A DNA stretch of 64,000 nucleotides from Symbiodinium natans (lineage: Eukaryota; Sar; Dinophyceae; Suessiales; Symbiodiniaceae): NCBI GenBank assembly GCA_905221605.1, contig CAJNDS010002302.1:764022-828021 (forward strand). The letters are read 5' to 3'. The notes beneath the pieces are model-generated. The model was not told where the DNA came from, made no database searches, and worked only from the letters and a program-made list of their open reading frames with translations. Of the stretch, positions 42,001-47,723 are shown piece by piece (within the stretch, counting starts at the first letter, position 1; each line of letters starts with the position of its first letter). The position numbers were made by a program, and so were the translations under genes.

Positions 42001-45000
42001 TAAACCCTCTAAACCCTCTAAACCCTCTAAACCCCATAAACCCTGTAAACCCTATAAACCCTATAAACCCTAAACCCTATGCTAAACCGTAAAACCCCTA
42101 AAGCTCTAAACCCTAAAGCCTAAAGCCTTAGACCCCCAAAGCCCGCAAGCCGGCCCAGGCCCGCGCCTGGAGAACCTGGGTGCAGCACACCGCGCACAGA
42201 AGGCCAGGCGTCCCTAAACCCTAAACCTTGAACCCTTTCAAAGCCTGAACCCGAAACCCTACCCTAAACCCTAAACCCTACACCCTAAGCAGCACTCAGC
42301 CCTAAGCCCTAAGCCCTGAGCCCTAACCCCTAAGCCCTAAGCCCTAAGCCCATTTTTCTCACGCTGGTTCTAAGGTAAGTACGGGGGTTGCCGGGTACCT
42401 TGTTGGGGTCCTTGTTATACTTTCGTAAGCCACCGTATAGGTTTTGCGTTTAAGTTTTGTTCTTTGACCTTAGTCTCGACGGTGTAGGGGTTAAGGTTTT
42501 ACGTTTTGGGCTCAAGGGCATGAGGGGTTTAGGGTTTAATTAGGGTTTAGGGTTTCAGGCTGGTTTTGCCCCCATGAAACCCGAAACCCTAAGCCCTGAC
42601 CTTCAAATTGCACTTGGTCTCTCGAGGGTAGGAACTTGTCTGCGTCGCAAAGCCCCTAACAAACCCTAAACGCTAAACCGTGAACCCGGAATCCCACACC
42701 GGGTCTTCAGGCTTAGGGTTTAGGGGCCGAACTGTTTGAGGCGCGACAGCATCGCGGGCCGCGCGCCCCGCCGCCGAAGCCTTACAACGCAGGGGGTTAA
42801 GCCGTAACCCTAAACTGTGCCCCCCCCCCCTCCCCCTGAAAAAATAACCGTAACACCGCACAAGCTGTAAGCCTCCCAGAAACACCCTAAACCCTAAGTT
42901 TCTTGAACCCCAAGCTGTAAACCGGCAAAACACCCTGGTCTTGGCGACTCGGGTCGTGTTTCCCGTCAAGACCCCAGATAGGGTCACAACCAAGTCTGCA
43001 TCTTACATTCAACCCAAACCCTGAACCCCAAACAGTACAACGGCCCATAACCGTATGCCTTCAGCCCTAAACCCTAAACGGTAAGCGTAAGCCCTGTTCC
43101 ATGTCTCCAAGTAGCAAGTGAAACCAAATGAAGTTGGCTTTGGGGATTTAGGGTTTGAGCTTTAGGCTCAAGGTTTATTTAAGGAGTAGGGTACCAAACG
43201 ACCAAATGAAGTTAGCTTTGAGTTTAGGGTGTAGGGTTAGTGTTAAGGGGTTCGGGTTCCAAAAACCTAAAAGCCTTGCAAAGCCTGATGAACCTCTGAA
43301 AGTGTCTACAAGGTTTTGATGAACCTTCGAGCGGGGCTTCCTATGACTGGGCCACGAGGGCTAAAGCAAATGGCAAGCAGGAATGTGGGTCCCTCCCTCT
43401 TTGGATGTGTCTGTCTATTTTTCTTTCTGTATCTCCAACTCTCTCTCGCTCTCTGTTGGCCTGTCCTTTACCCCAAACCAGACTTCGCAGCTCGGCAGCC
43501 CTGAATGGCGCAATGGTGGGAGACTGGGTTTGGGGTTTAGGGTGCAGAGGCGGGTACGGGGTGTTTTTGGTGGTGCGTGTTGAGGGTTTAGGGTTTAGAG
43601 CCGGGTACAGGGTGTATTGGTGGTGGGTCTAGGGTTTAGGGCTTATGCTGCATTCTGTCTCCTCAGCCCACTGCTGCCTAAGCCGACAGCTCCCGACCTG
43701 GCACCTCCGGTGAATATAGGGCGACCACCTTTCCAACAGGTGTGAGCGTTGTCTCGGGAGCAGCCAAAAGAACCCTAAACACGCATAAGATCAATCCCAA
43801 GAAGGCCTAAAGCCTAAACCCTAACCAATCTGAAACATAAACCCTAAACCCTAAAACCCCCAAATCCTTCAATCCCTAAAACCCTGAAACCCTAAAACCC
43901 TAAACTCTAAACCCCTAAACCCCCTAAAGCCCTACCTGCCGAGGTGTCACCATCTCGACGGAGATAGCGTTTGCAGCAGGGAAATCAAGAAGCTCATAGT
44001 ACAAGAAGACACCAGAAGATCCCCATGCACTCTAAGGGTTTAGGGTTTCGGGGTTAGGGTTTAGGGGTTTAGGGGTTTAGGGGTTTAGGGTTTAGGGTTT
44101 AGGGTTTAGGGTTTTGGGTTTTGGGTTTAGGGTTTAGGGTTTATAGTGTGTGGTTTAGGGCCCGCGCCCTACCCGGGCCACTCTTGAACGACAGCCTGGG
44201 TTATACAGGACACCTACACCCTACGCGCGGACCTAAAACGAACTACGCTACTCTCCACCCCAAAGCCTAAACCCTAAACCCTAAACCTTAAACCCTAAAC
44301 CCTAAACCCTAAACCCTAAACCCTAAACCCTAAACCCTAAACTCTAAACCCTAAACCCTAAACCCTAAACCCAAACCCCTAAACCCCTTAACCCTAAACC
44401 CTCAACTCTCAAAACCCTGCACGCCAACCTTGAATCTCGAAGTGCTGATCTCAAACTCTTGCTTTCCCTCCCCGAGCTCGCAGTTGGGGGGCTTGTTCCC
44501 GGTTGGAATCCTTTTTAATTGCCTGGCAATAATAGGGCTCAGTGTTTAGGGTTTAGGGTTTAGGGTTCCGGGTTTAGGGTCGAGTAGGGCTTTTCAGGCC
44601 TCTGGAAAAGAGCCTTTAAGTCCTGGACTCAGAGCAAGAGAGACTCCAACCTGGAGCAAAGACCCCCCGCCCCCCCGCCAGCGCACATACCCCCTAGTTC
44701 TTAGTAGGGAATGAGGGAAGGGCCCTAAGCCCTAAGCCCTAAGCCCTAAGCCCTAAGCCCTAAGCCCTAAGCCCTAAGCCCTGAGCCCTGAGCCCTAAGC
44801 CCTAAGCCCTAAACCCTAAACCCTAAACCCTTTAAGGGATTCTGTAGGGTACCTCATTCCCTTAAGGGATTCTGTAGGGTACCTCATTCCCTCATTCCCT
44901 ACTAAGACCCCAGCCAGCATAGCCCTCACCTGGAGATCTGCCCGCTACCCTGCCGGAGATCAGAATGCAGTTTGGGGTTAGGGTTTAGGGTTTAGGGTTT

Positions 45001-46877
45001 AGGGTTTAGGGTTTAGGGTTTAGGGTTTTAAGGTTTAGGATTTAGGGTTTAGGGTTTAGGGTTTAGGGGGGTTTGAGGGGTAGGCGGTTCAGGGTCTTTT
45101 TTTGGGTGTGGGGTTTTGGAGTTTAGGGTGTAGGGTTTTGTCGTTGTGCATGTGGTGGATTGCCTGAGATCTTGAACGTCTCCACCAGGCCTTATGAACT
45201 TACGAACCCGAAGCCTATGACTGATGTTGAGGGTTTAGGGTTTCGGGTTCAGGGTTGAGGGTTTTAGAGTTTAGGGTTCAGGGTTTAGGGCCCAAAAGAT
45301 GTGCTTTTGGGGTTCAGGGTTGAAATGAGCTCTACGTGTATTCTCAAATTTTGATCCTTTTCGTTGTCCCCACCGAAAGGCAGGACCCTTGTAGCAAGGC
45401 CTGGGGGTGTAGGGTTTAATTATGGTTTAGGCTTCCCAAACCCTCAGCCCTAAACCCTAAATTTTAGGCCCCTCATAAGACTCGCAAGCTACACAATGCT
45501 CCGGGCTGCTAAGTTACTAAGTTCAGGACGGTAATATTGGGTTTGGGGGGTAAGACCTATTCGGCCCTAAACCCTACACCCTATTCCCTGAATCCTGGGT
45601 TTAGGGTTTAGGGTTTAGGGTTTAGGGTTTAGGAGGACAAACTCTTGGGCCTAATGGCTTGCAAGGTTCAGGATAGTTGTGCTCCGTGGGGCTGAAAGCC
45701 CAGTATGCACCCAGAGACTCTGAAATGAAATGCCAACAAGCTAGGGTTTAAAGGCTTTAGGCTTTAGGCTTTAGGGTTTAGGGTTTAGGCTTTAGGGTTT
45801 AGGCTTTAGGCTTTAGGCTTTAGGCTTTAGGCTTTAGGCTTTAGGGTTTAGGCTTTAGGGTTTAGGGTTTAGGGTTTAGGGTTTAGTTCAATAGCCTTTC
45901 AACGCTAAAGGAGGGGGAAACGTAGCCTGAGTATTGGTCTATGTCCTGTAGTGACGGGTGCATGGGTAACCCTAGGGTTACTCTACGCAGTTCTCTGTCT
46001 TTCTACAGCGGCGGTCAACAGGGCAGTTTATTCAAGTCAAAGCGTTTCTCAAAAGCGGAGCTCACCAGTGAACTCTCCTCGAGTGTTGCGACCTAGCTTT
46101 GTTCTTTCTGTTAGATTTCAGGGATCAGGGAACCCTAAACCCTGAACCCTAAACCCCCCAAACCCTAAACCCTAAACCCCAAACCCCAAACCCCAAACCC
46201 TAAACCCTAAACCTGAAGCCCTAATCTCTATACCCGAATCCCGAAACCCTACATCTTTAGGTAAGAAGTGCGGGGTGCAGCCGGTCTTCCAGAAGGATAC
46301 GCTGCTTTCGAAGGTTTGTAAGATCCCATGAACCTCCAAGTGGAGTTCAGGGTCCAGTGTTAGGGTCTAGGGTTTAGGGTTTAGGGTTTAGGGTTTAGGG
46401 TTGAGGGTTTAGGGTTTAGGGTTTAGGGTCTAGGGCTCATGGGGCTTGTACCAAGAAACTGGCAGGTTACTCGGAGGTTCATGGTACTTAAGTAAGTCAA
46501 CTTAGTATCGCCTAGAAGCCCAATCCCCAGAACCCAACTTACTAACCCTACTTACTAAGTCGAAAGGCCAAGTAATGCCTAGACCGGAAACCGAAAAAAT
46601 CCCTAAACCCTAAACCCCAAACCATCAGCCCTAAGCCCCAAAACCCAAAACCCTACACCCTAAACCCTAAACCCTCAGCCCTAAGCCCCAAAACCCTAAA
46701 CCCTAAACCCTAAACCCTAAACCCTAAACCCTAAACCCTAAACCCTAAACCCTAAACCCTAAACACTAAACCCTAAACCCTAAACCCTACGGGCCTGCAG
46801 TTTGAGAAACCCCCACGCTCTGGCCGCAGCTAGCAGCTAACGTGGGCAGCATGGGAGCTGCTACAGGGCCACAATAA
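22844..46877 (+). CDS. Gene B: long multi-exon gene of unknown function (model tentative)
   Basis: I do not recognise this gene. It is inferred from about 25 coding-like islands on the + strand, most bounded by AG and GT or GC. A phase-consistent path runs through 22,844, 23,712, 24,992, 31,622, 32,337, 32,866, 33,577, 35,495, 35,733, 36,676 and 37,116. A second runs through 43,667 and 43,977, and a third through 44,484, 44,914, 46,009, 46,281 and 46,830. The predicted product is hydrophilic, with acidic Ser/Asp stretches, a Lys/Glu/Ala-rich segment near 38.8 kb and one hydrophobic segment near 44.5 kb. The retroelement at 25.95-30.72 kb lies inside its 6.5-kb intron. It could be two genes; no start codon was found. 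Confidence 0.35.
23138..23220. repeat. Poly-G tract
   Basis: A G run with occasional TA or T breaks, and a poly-C tract near 23,300-23,325. Other C/G homopolymers occur at 8,993-9,010, 23,957-23,974 and 36,371-36,395. Confidence 0.9.
23712..23734 (+). CDS. Micro-exon candidate (23 nt)
   Basis: It lies between TGTGTTGCGCAG (after a pyrimidine-rich tract) and CAG/GTGGGC. Phase-matched to the previous exon it reads LEDSVAP. Confidence 0.4.
24128..24221. mobile_element. MITE-like element, family A
   Basis: CCCCTTATACTGACAGTCCT and its inverted partner AGGACTGCTAGTATAAGG flank a short centre; about 94 bp, no ORF. Confidence 0.8.
24274..24420. mobile_element. MITE-like element, family C
   Basis: GCTTGGCGGTTCATGGTAC opposite GTGCCCTGAACCATTCAG, with the usual AT-rich arms. 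Confidence 0.7.
24697..24927. repeat. CTCTAAA variant heptamer array (about 33 units)
   Basis: A homogeneous block of a one-base variant (CCCTAAA to CTCTAAA), bounded by normal units, which shows local array homogenisation. Confidence 0.95.
24992..25067 (+). CDS. Exon candidate upstream of the retroelement intron
   Basis: Acceptor AACCTCAG, donor GTGCGC. Frame 1 reads DKGLLWVGRAVAAEVRTNEA. The frame fitting the phases of both neighbours reads QRVALGGPGSSSRGPDERGE. Both are open. Confidence 0.5.
25716..25952. repeat. CCCCAAA array, left of the retroelement
   Basis: About 33 units. The heptamer has no stop in any frame, so it creates long spurious ORFs on both strands. Confidence 0.95.
25953..28511 (+). 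pseudogene. Retroelement first ORF, unknown protein, one frameshift
   Basis: The first part is open from the array through 25,975 to 27,186; the second, in another frame, runs from about 27,045 to 28,511. The likely switch point is the T-run near 27,090, where the reading passes from AASRLL to FDFGDSVPSF. A single-base indel would restore about 850 codons. I see no APE-type or restriction-like endonuclease and no CCHC knuckle. The product is mostly helical-looking, with KRRR basic patches. It may be a divergent ORF1 protein, an N-terminal part of the polyprotein, or a captured host sequence. A programmed frameshift is possible but no classical slippery site is seen. Confidence 0.6.
28512..28565 (+). 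promoter_or_regulatory. Possible splice or trans-splice acceptor between the two retroelement ORFs
   Basis: A TACTAAC branch-point-like heptamer, a pyrimidine-rich stretch and CAG at 28,563-28,565 sit just before the RT frame. Cis splicing from GT at 28,512 would not keep frame with the upstream ORF. Spliced-leader addition is an alternative, consistent with dinoflagellate biology but not shown. Confidence 0.3.
28559..30715 (+). CDS. Non-LTR reverse transcriptase
   Basis: An ORF of about 718 residues that copies the element RNA by target-primed reverse transcription. Visible in order: an N-terminal linker; KAPGPDNIHNE (about residue 187); ANYRPISLL; motif A FLDWRMAFDKV (catalytic Asp about 317); GIRQGCPLSPY; motif C YADD (residues 421-424) with both Asp; then thumb and C-terminal region. 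All catalytic residues are present and there is no internal stop, so the copy may be young. No endonuclease precedes it in frame and no RNase H is seen after it. There is no ATG at the left end: the frame opens just after CCCTACTAACCTCCCTTTGG, a branch-point-like sequence followed by CAG. Translation may therefore need splicing or trans-splicing. The TAA lies inside the A-run. Confidence 0.9.
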   Translation: MADAQAPLPIIKNAPDRISQALLTAAENTFAKLPVKPRTCWITPTLAADIEAVKQRRLHGDPQATQEYKRLKTQARKVKRQWLRDQVLQSHNQGSQALWRNLRKMTTGFRERKARLKKEGRPVPWDKQHEAFADHLANVQWGPTTVTAEERELLRESPSLYAPSATPPPPFTLIELSDVIKQLRKAKAPGPDNIHNELVLLLDYIGEQQLLEMFNECFSSATVPQEWKEALIVSIYKGKGSDSDPANYRPISLLNTFYKIYAALLQKRLAKAHDHQLRSTQFGFRANRSTQQPLFVLRRLQDLALKTGSPFQLLFLDWRMAFDKVDHDSMIIALERLGVHRQYVDIIRDLYTNQTFYTRGPFGDTAKATPHTGIRQGCPLSPYLFIMVMTVLFSDVDRRLRIHGTPTNSWSVGKPVYDLEYADDTLLISVTKPQMNDILKAIEVEATLYEMLLNKEKTVSLEYNADAPQVLYFADGSPVPITTDTKYLGSQVTWDKATKHAIEARKVKAHISYIKLQHFWRSRINSRTKTRIFHAIVLPTLLYGLDTLTLEIKHLKTIDAWYHRYLRRALGVKDSYHSHISNRRVWTLAGRPTLPSQILTSAQLKQLANTLATPPNNPVHHVVYSPGCKDRIKFTKSSHRGHPQRYWLELNTEYALPVLKEYIRLNRINTEEQRQDFLGLKHLLNRDPLFLSFLESAPTRCPHLFKRHAKALACAWLP
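30727..30884. repeat. CCCCAAA array, right of the retroelement
   Basis: About 22 units directly after the A-run; same variant as on the left, then CCCTAAA and TCCTAAA units. Confidence 0.95.
30985..31605. other. AT-rich island of foreign composition
   Basis: About 620 bp made mostly of A and T, with many ATAAT/TTATT words, begins and ends abruptly against GC-rich telomere-like DNA. No ORF of useful length is seen on either strand. It could be an inserted organelle fragment or other captured DNA; I cannot identify it. Confidence 0.6.
31622..31655 (+). CDS. Exon candidate (34 nt) after the retroelement
   Basis: It reads EPALDDAAASQ between CAACCCAG and CAG/GTGTCA. Phase 2 in, phase 0 out; both match neighbours. 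Confidence 0.5.
32136..32228. mobile_element. MITE-like element, family C, short copy
   Basis: TTTGGAGGTTCACGGTGCTT opposite GGTACCCTGAAACTCCATG; about 93 bp. Confidence 0.65.
32337..32385 (+). CDS. Exon candidate
   Basis: Acceptor GGCAAG, donor GTGGGA. The frame AREEESTSAGPLERSK is phase-consistent on both sides; if read on to GTTTAGGG it ends at 32,395. Confidence 0.5.
32866..32920 (+). CDS. Exon candidate, basic
   Basis: Acceptor TGCCCCTCAG, donor GTGTAG. Phase-matched frame: PNFEVRSRRPKGRGRLL, strongly basic. Confidence 0.45.
33577..33649 (+). CDS. Exon candidate
   Basis: The frame SAMTPAAQRAGKEELQVRGG ends at GTTTAGGG. The left flank is CCCTAAACGGGGAG. Phase 2 in and 0 out, consistent with both neighbours. 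Confidence 0.5.
34122..34859 (+). pseudogene. Decayed intronless gene copy with a C-terminal coding block
   Basis: Three consecutive blocks read as one protein but in three frames: EAVKQLDERHMLGTAEVGG, then NDHLRTTGSKIHIFGHEALR, then EIKDAVETVQVAVTFFQDRV and onward to FEDAAQL and TGA at 34,509-34,511. About 350 bp of non-repetitive sequence follow, possibly a former 3' UTR. It lacks repeat-type introns, unlike real genes here, which suggests a retroposed copy that gained indels. Family unknown. Confidence 0.5.
34915..35010. mobile_element. Dispersed repeat shared with 57,908-58,010
   Basis: Both copies contain AGTAGTGGGGAGTA, GGGAACCTTGGGTTACATA and CCCCCCTCCCTT, with weak inverted symmetry. 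Mobile nature inferred from dispersion only. Confidence 0.6.
35281..35471. repeat. CCCTAAA array (about 27 units)
   Basis: Near-perfect array in an intron of gene B, preceded by CCCCTAAA octamers and CCCCAAAA variants (35,040-35,280). Confidence 0.95.
35495..35539 (+). CDS. Exon candidate, acidic
   Basis: The frame ELLGLDSSDDGSDAQ follows GGCACAG; the same frame is open upstream to 35,477 (CQALAQ). No GT follows, so a GC donor (GCTACT) is assumed. CCCTCAA/CCCTAAA repeats lie on both sides. Confidence 0.45.
35733..35794 (+). CDS. Exon candidate
   Basis: A strong acceptor (GTTTTTTTCAG) precedes ALGTFFSIWSTLLREKRRRL. Donor GTGTCT. Phase 0 in, 2 out. Confidence 0.55.
36029..36093. repeat. (GA)n microsatellite
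   Basis: A pure GA tract with three GAGGGA-type interruptions at its right end. Confidence 0.95.
36105..36197 (+). CDS. Short ORF after a GA tract, doubtful
   Basis: An ATG-led frame of about 30 codons (KHSEKKPTCPQFADAEAAEA ... SSKDAVLYI, TAA) follows a 65-bp (GA)n tract. An internal TTCGCAG could make it an exon of gene B. Coding status unclear. Confidence 0.2.
36676..36758 (+). CDS. Exon candidate, acidic to basic
   Basis: The frame DARFDSDVEPPARMPRSSKG continues to VVMR and ends before GCTTAGGG, the same GC-donor repeat variant as at 1,944. It is phase-matched to the previous exon. The frame is open further left. Confidence 0.5.
37116..37180 (+). CDS. Exon candidate, right end undefined
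   Basis: After CTGCGCAG the phase-matched frame reads LAKKNSTPGHDPLDPKAQPE. No GT donor exists before CCCCAAA-type repeats, so the 3' limit is a guess (GC donors occur). Confidence 0.35.
37339..37406 (+). CDS. Exon candidate
   Basis: It lies between CTCCCCCAG and GTTTAGGG. It reads VAALSSPEPRLRNAFAALPF and ends in phase 2. Confidence 0.5.
37681..37723 (+). CDS. Exon candidate
   Basis: After CTGAACCAG the phase-matched frame reads GLSGLKDCFEARL then TGA. A GT at 37,704 could be a donor instead, which would make this a 23-nt micro-exon. Confidence 0.3.
38025..38098 (+). CDS. Exon candidate ending at an inverted-repeat element
   Basis: Acceptor TTGCACCAG; reads EACGGFRRAVGAIFGCTSNV then PLLA. 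The donor would be the GT in the left end (GGTTCTT) of the element at 38,092. It ends in phase 1. Confidence 0.45.
38092..38197. mobile_element. MITE-like element, family B, coincides with a 95-nt intron
   Basis: CTGGCTGGTTCTT and its inverse AAGAACCAGCCAG form the ends; inside is GGGAATGAGGG opposite CCTCATTCCCTCAT. GT at 38,099 and AG at 38,192-38,193 fall inside these ends. Confidence 0.8.
38194..38219 (+). CDS. Exon candidate (26 nt) following an inverted-repeat intron
   Basis: It starts right after AAGAACCAG, the right end of the element. In phase with the previous exon it reads RITFGGCG. Donor GTGTGT. Confidence 0.35.
38445..38639 (+). CDS. Exon candidate (long island)
   Basis: After CGCGGTAG one frame is open for 65 codons to CAG/GTGATC. 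Its 3' half reads RSIHEEVADTVSELGQQDKD and looks coding. A second frame in the 5' half (NTFRVADASAGYSLGRLSLI) looks equally coding, so two exons or an internal splice are possible. A poly-C run precedes it. Confidence 0.55.
38670..38774. mobile_element. MITE-like element, family B, between two exon candidates
   Basis: CTGGTTCTTAGTAGGGAATG opposite CATTCCCTACTAAGAACCAG, near-perfect over about 38 bp. It fills the short gap between islands 38,445 and 38,775. Confidence 0.9.
38775..38882 (+). CDS. Exon candidate, Lys/Ala/Glu-rich
   Basis: It begins at the right end of an inverted-repeat element (AAGAACCAG). The best frame reads RKKLREEAEAKAKAKVAAG and continues to VRRLSEEG before GTTTAGGG. Phase does not match the preceding exon under the simplest splice choice. 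Confidence 0.45.
39130..39660. other. Unique stretch without recognisable gene
   Basis: About 530 bp of mixed composition, free of heptamers, inside a gene B intron. TTGTTTCCAG precedes a 35-codon ATG frame (39,442-39,549), but nothing else supports coding. Confidence 0.4.
40013..40219. repeat. CCCTAAA array (about 29 units)
   Basis: Near-perfect, directly upstream of the 40,218 exon candidate. Confidence 0.95.
40218..40310 (+). CDS. Exon candidate, frame uncertain
   Basis: It lies between CCCTAAG and GTTTAGGG. The phase-matched frame (PLWPRILGSSLARPKAFNPL) is open to the donor. Another frame (KLSGAPKGFQPAARAKEAHG) ends with TAA exactly at the boundary. Confidence 0.4.
   Translation, partial: PLMAPDPGKLSGAPKGFQPAARAKEAHGIF
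41154..41320. repeat. Nonamer array CTCCCTAAA (about 18 units)
   Basis: A nine-base derivative of the heptamer, homogeneous over about 165 bp, preceded by CCCCCTAAA units. Confidence 0.9.
41358..41399 (+). CDS. Exon candidate
   Basis: A good acceptor (CGCCTTGCAG) is followed by AADVPPERRAKK and TGA (terminal exon), or, phase-matched, by PLTCRPSEGRRSEG running to a GT near 41,406. I cannot choose. Confidence 0.3.
41560..41765. repeat. Tandem repeat of about 46 bp, four to five copies
   Basis: Units carry GCAGAAATGCTGCTATTTAC and TATTTGCAGCCT. The ORFs here are repeat products. Confidence 0.8.
41825..42075. repeat. CCCTATAAA and CCCTCTAAA nonamer arrays
   Basis: Two nonamer derivatives of the heptamer in adjacent homogeneous blocks. 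Confidence 0.85.
42159..42209 (+). CDS. Exon candidate, weak
   Basis: After CGGCCCAG two frames are open (ARAWRTWVQHTAHRRPG; PRLENLGAAHRAQKARRP). Repeats on both sides are CCCTAAA-type. Confidence 0.25.
43667..43739 (+). CDS. Exon candidate with canonical splice sites
   Basis: A polypyrimidine acceptor (CTGTCTCCTCAG) and donor CAG/GTGTGAG bracket PLLPKPTAPDLAPPVNIGRP and PFQQ. Here the flanks are reversed (TTTAGGG left, CCCTAAA right). Confidence 0.6.
43977..44037 (+). CDS. Exon candidate
   Basis: After GTTTGCAG the frame QGNQEAHSTRRHQKIPMHSK is phase-matched to the previous exon. Donor GTTTAGGG. Confidence 0.4.
44484..44543 (+). CDS. Exon candidate, hydrophobic segment
   Basis: After GAGCTCGCAG the frame LGGLFPVGILFNCLAIIGLS is long and hydrophobic enough for one membrane span. 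Donor GTTTAGGG (or GTGTTT two bases earlier). Confidence 0.45.
44694..44913. mobile_element. Family B element containing CCCTAAG/CCCTAAA units
   Basis: Left end CTAGTTCTTAGTAGGGAATG and right end CATTCCCTACTAAGACCCCAG. About 105 bp of CCCTAAG and CCCTAAA units sit in the centre, and part of the right arm is duplicated. Confidence 0.85.
44914..44976 (+). CDS. Exon candidate after an inverted-repeat element
   Basis: It starts after ACCCCAG at the right end of the element at 44,694. The frame SIALTWRSARYPAGDQNAVW is open up to GTTAGG. It can join the hydrophobic exon in phase if the alternative donor is used. Confidence 0.45.
45750..45890. repeat. GGCTTTA and GGGTTTA mixed array
   Basis: Runs of GGCTTTA interspersed with normal TTTAGGG units. 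Confidence 0.85.
46009..46109 (+). CDS. Exon candidate, Ser/Arg-rich
   Basis: A strong acceptor (CTGTCTTTCTACAG). The phase-matched frame reads AVNRAVYSSQSVSQKRSSPV onward to a GTTAGA donor. A second frame (GGQQGSLFKSKRFSKAELTS) is open to TAG. Confidence 0.5.
46281..46313 (+). CDS. Exon candidate (33 nt), clean splice sites
   Basis: It lies between GGGTGCAG and AAG/GTTTGT; it reads PVFQKDTLLSK, phase 0 at both ends. The following intron begins with an end fragment of MITE family C. Confidence 0.6.
46830..46877 (+). CDS. Probable terminal exon of gene B
   Basis: After CTGGCCGCAG the frame LAANVGSMGAATGPQ ends at TAA; phase 0 matches the previous exon. An alternative terminal exon at 46,801-46,833 (FEKPPRSGRS, stop) uses GGGCCTGCAG. 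No GT donor follows either. Confidence 0.35.
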   Translation, partial: LAANVGSMGAATGPQ

Positions 46878-47091
46878 GACAGCATGGGGTTTAGGGTTTA
46901 GGGTTTAGGTTTTAGGGTTTAGGGTTTAGGGTTTGGGGTTTGGGGTTTAGGGTGTACGGTGTACACTTCACGGTTCAGGGGTTTAGAGCTAGATTCGATC
47001 AGCCCTATAATTCTAATACCCTAAACCCTAAGCCCTGAGCCCCAAGCCCTCAGTCCTGAACCTTAAACCCTAAACACTAAACAGCCCCCAG

Positions 47092-47106
47092 CTGGGTGCT
47101 GAGCAG
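47092..47106 (+). CDS. Micro-exon candidate (15 nt)
   Basis: LGAEQ lies between AGCCCCCAG and CAG/GTAATT. Both splice signals are good, but 15 nt is too short to judge coding. Its gene is unknown. Confidence 0.25.
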
Positions 47107-47638
47107 GTAATTCTTTCGTGCCACCTGGATGTAACTTTCAACCTCCCTCACCCCATGGTACACTCAGCCACTGGGAGGCCCAGTAGTACCCTTATTCTCT
47201 TTCCCTTTAAAAAACCCTGAGTCCCGAAGACCCCCCAAACCCCCCGAAAACCCCTCAACAAGCCTCATAAACCGCTAGTTTAAGCATCTGAAAAAAGCCT
47301 AGAAGCCCCACTTAACAGAAAAAGAAAGCCATAAGCAAGAAAAAAAAACAAAACCGAGCCCCAGAAAGCCATCAGAAGCCGTATGGGTTGTCCTCTAAGT
47401 TAGGCTCCCCCATTTTGGGGATCCCTTTTTCATGGGTGCAACCTTATCCAGGGTACCCAAATTGGGACTTAGTACCTGAGTGAGCACACTTTACACTTTC
47501 TGGGATACTATACCCCCCTATAGAACTGAAAGTGTACACTTTTTTGGGGCTTATGAATTCAGCAAGTAACCCTAAACCCTAAGCCCTAAACCCTAAACCC
47601 TAAACCCTAAACCCTAAACCCTAAACCACTTTACCCGT

Positions 47639-47723
47639 ATGGCGCCCCTGCAGCATCCCACCAGCCTCTTCCCGGAGTTCCCGCCCCCTGTGGGGCCGCT
47701 GCTCTCCAGACCCAAGAGTGCCG
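47639..47723 (+). CDS. Possible first coding exon of gene C, Pro-rich
   Basis: The ATG is in frame with APLQHPTSLFPEFPPPVGP and LLSRPKSA. A CTGCAG acceptor inside it allows an internal-exon reading from 47,654. It ends before GCTTAGGG (GC donor variant). Confidence 0.5.
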
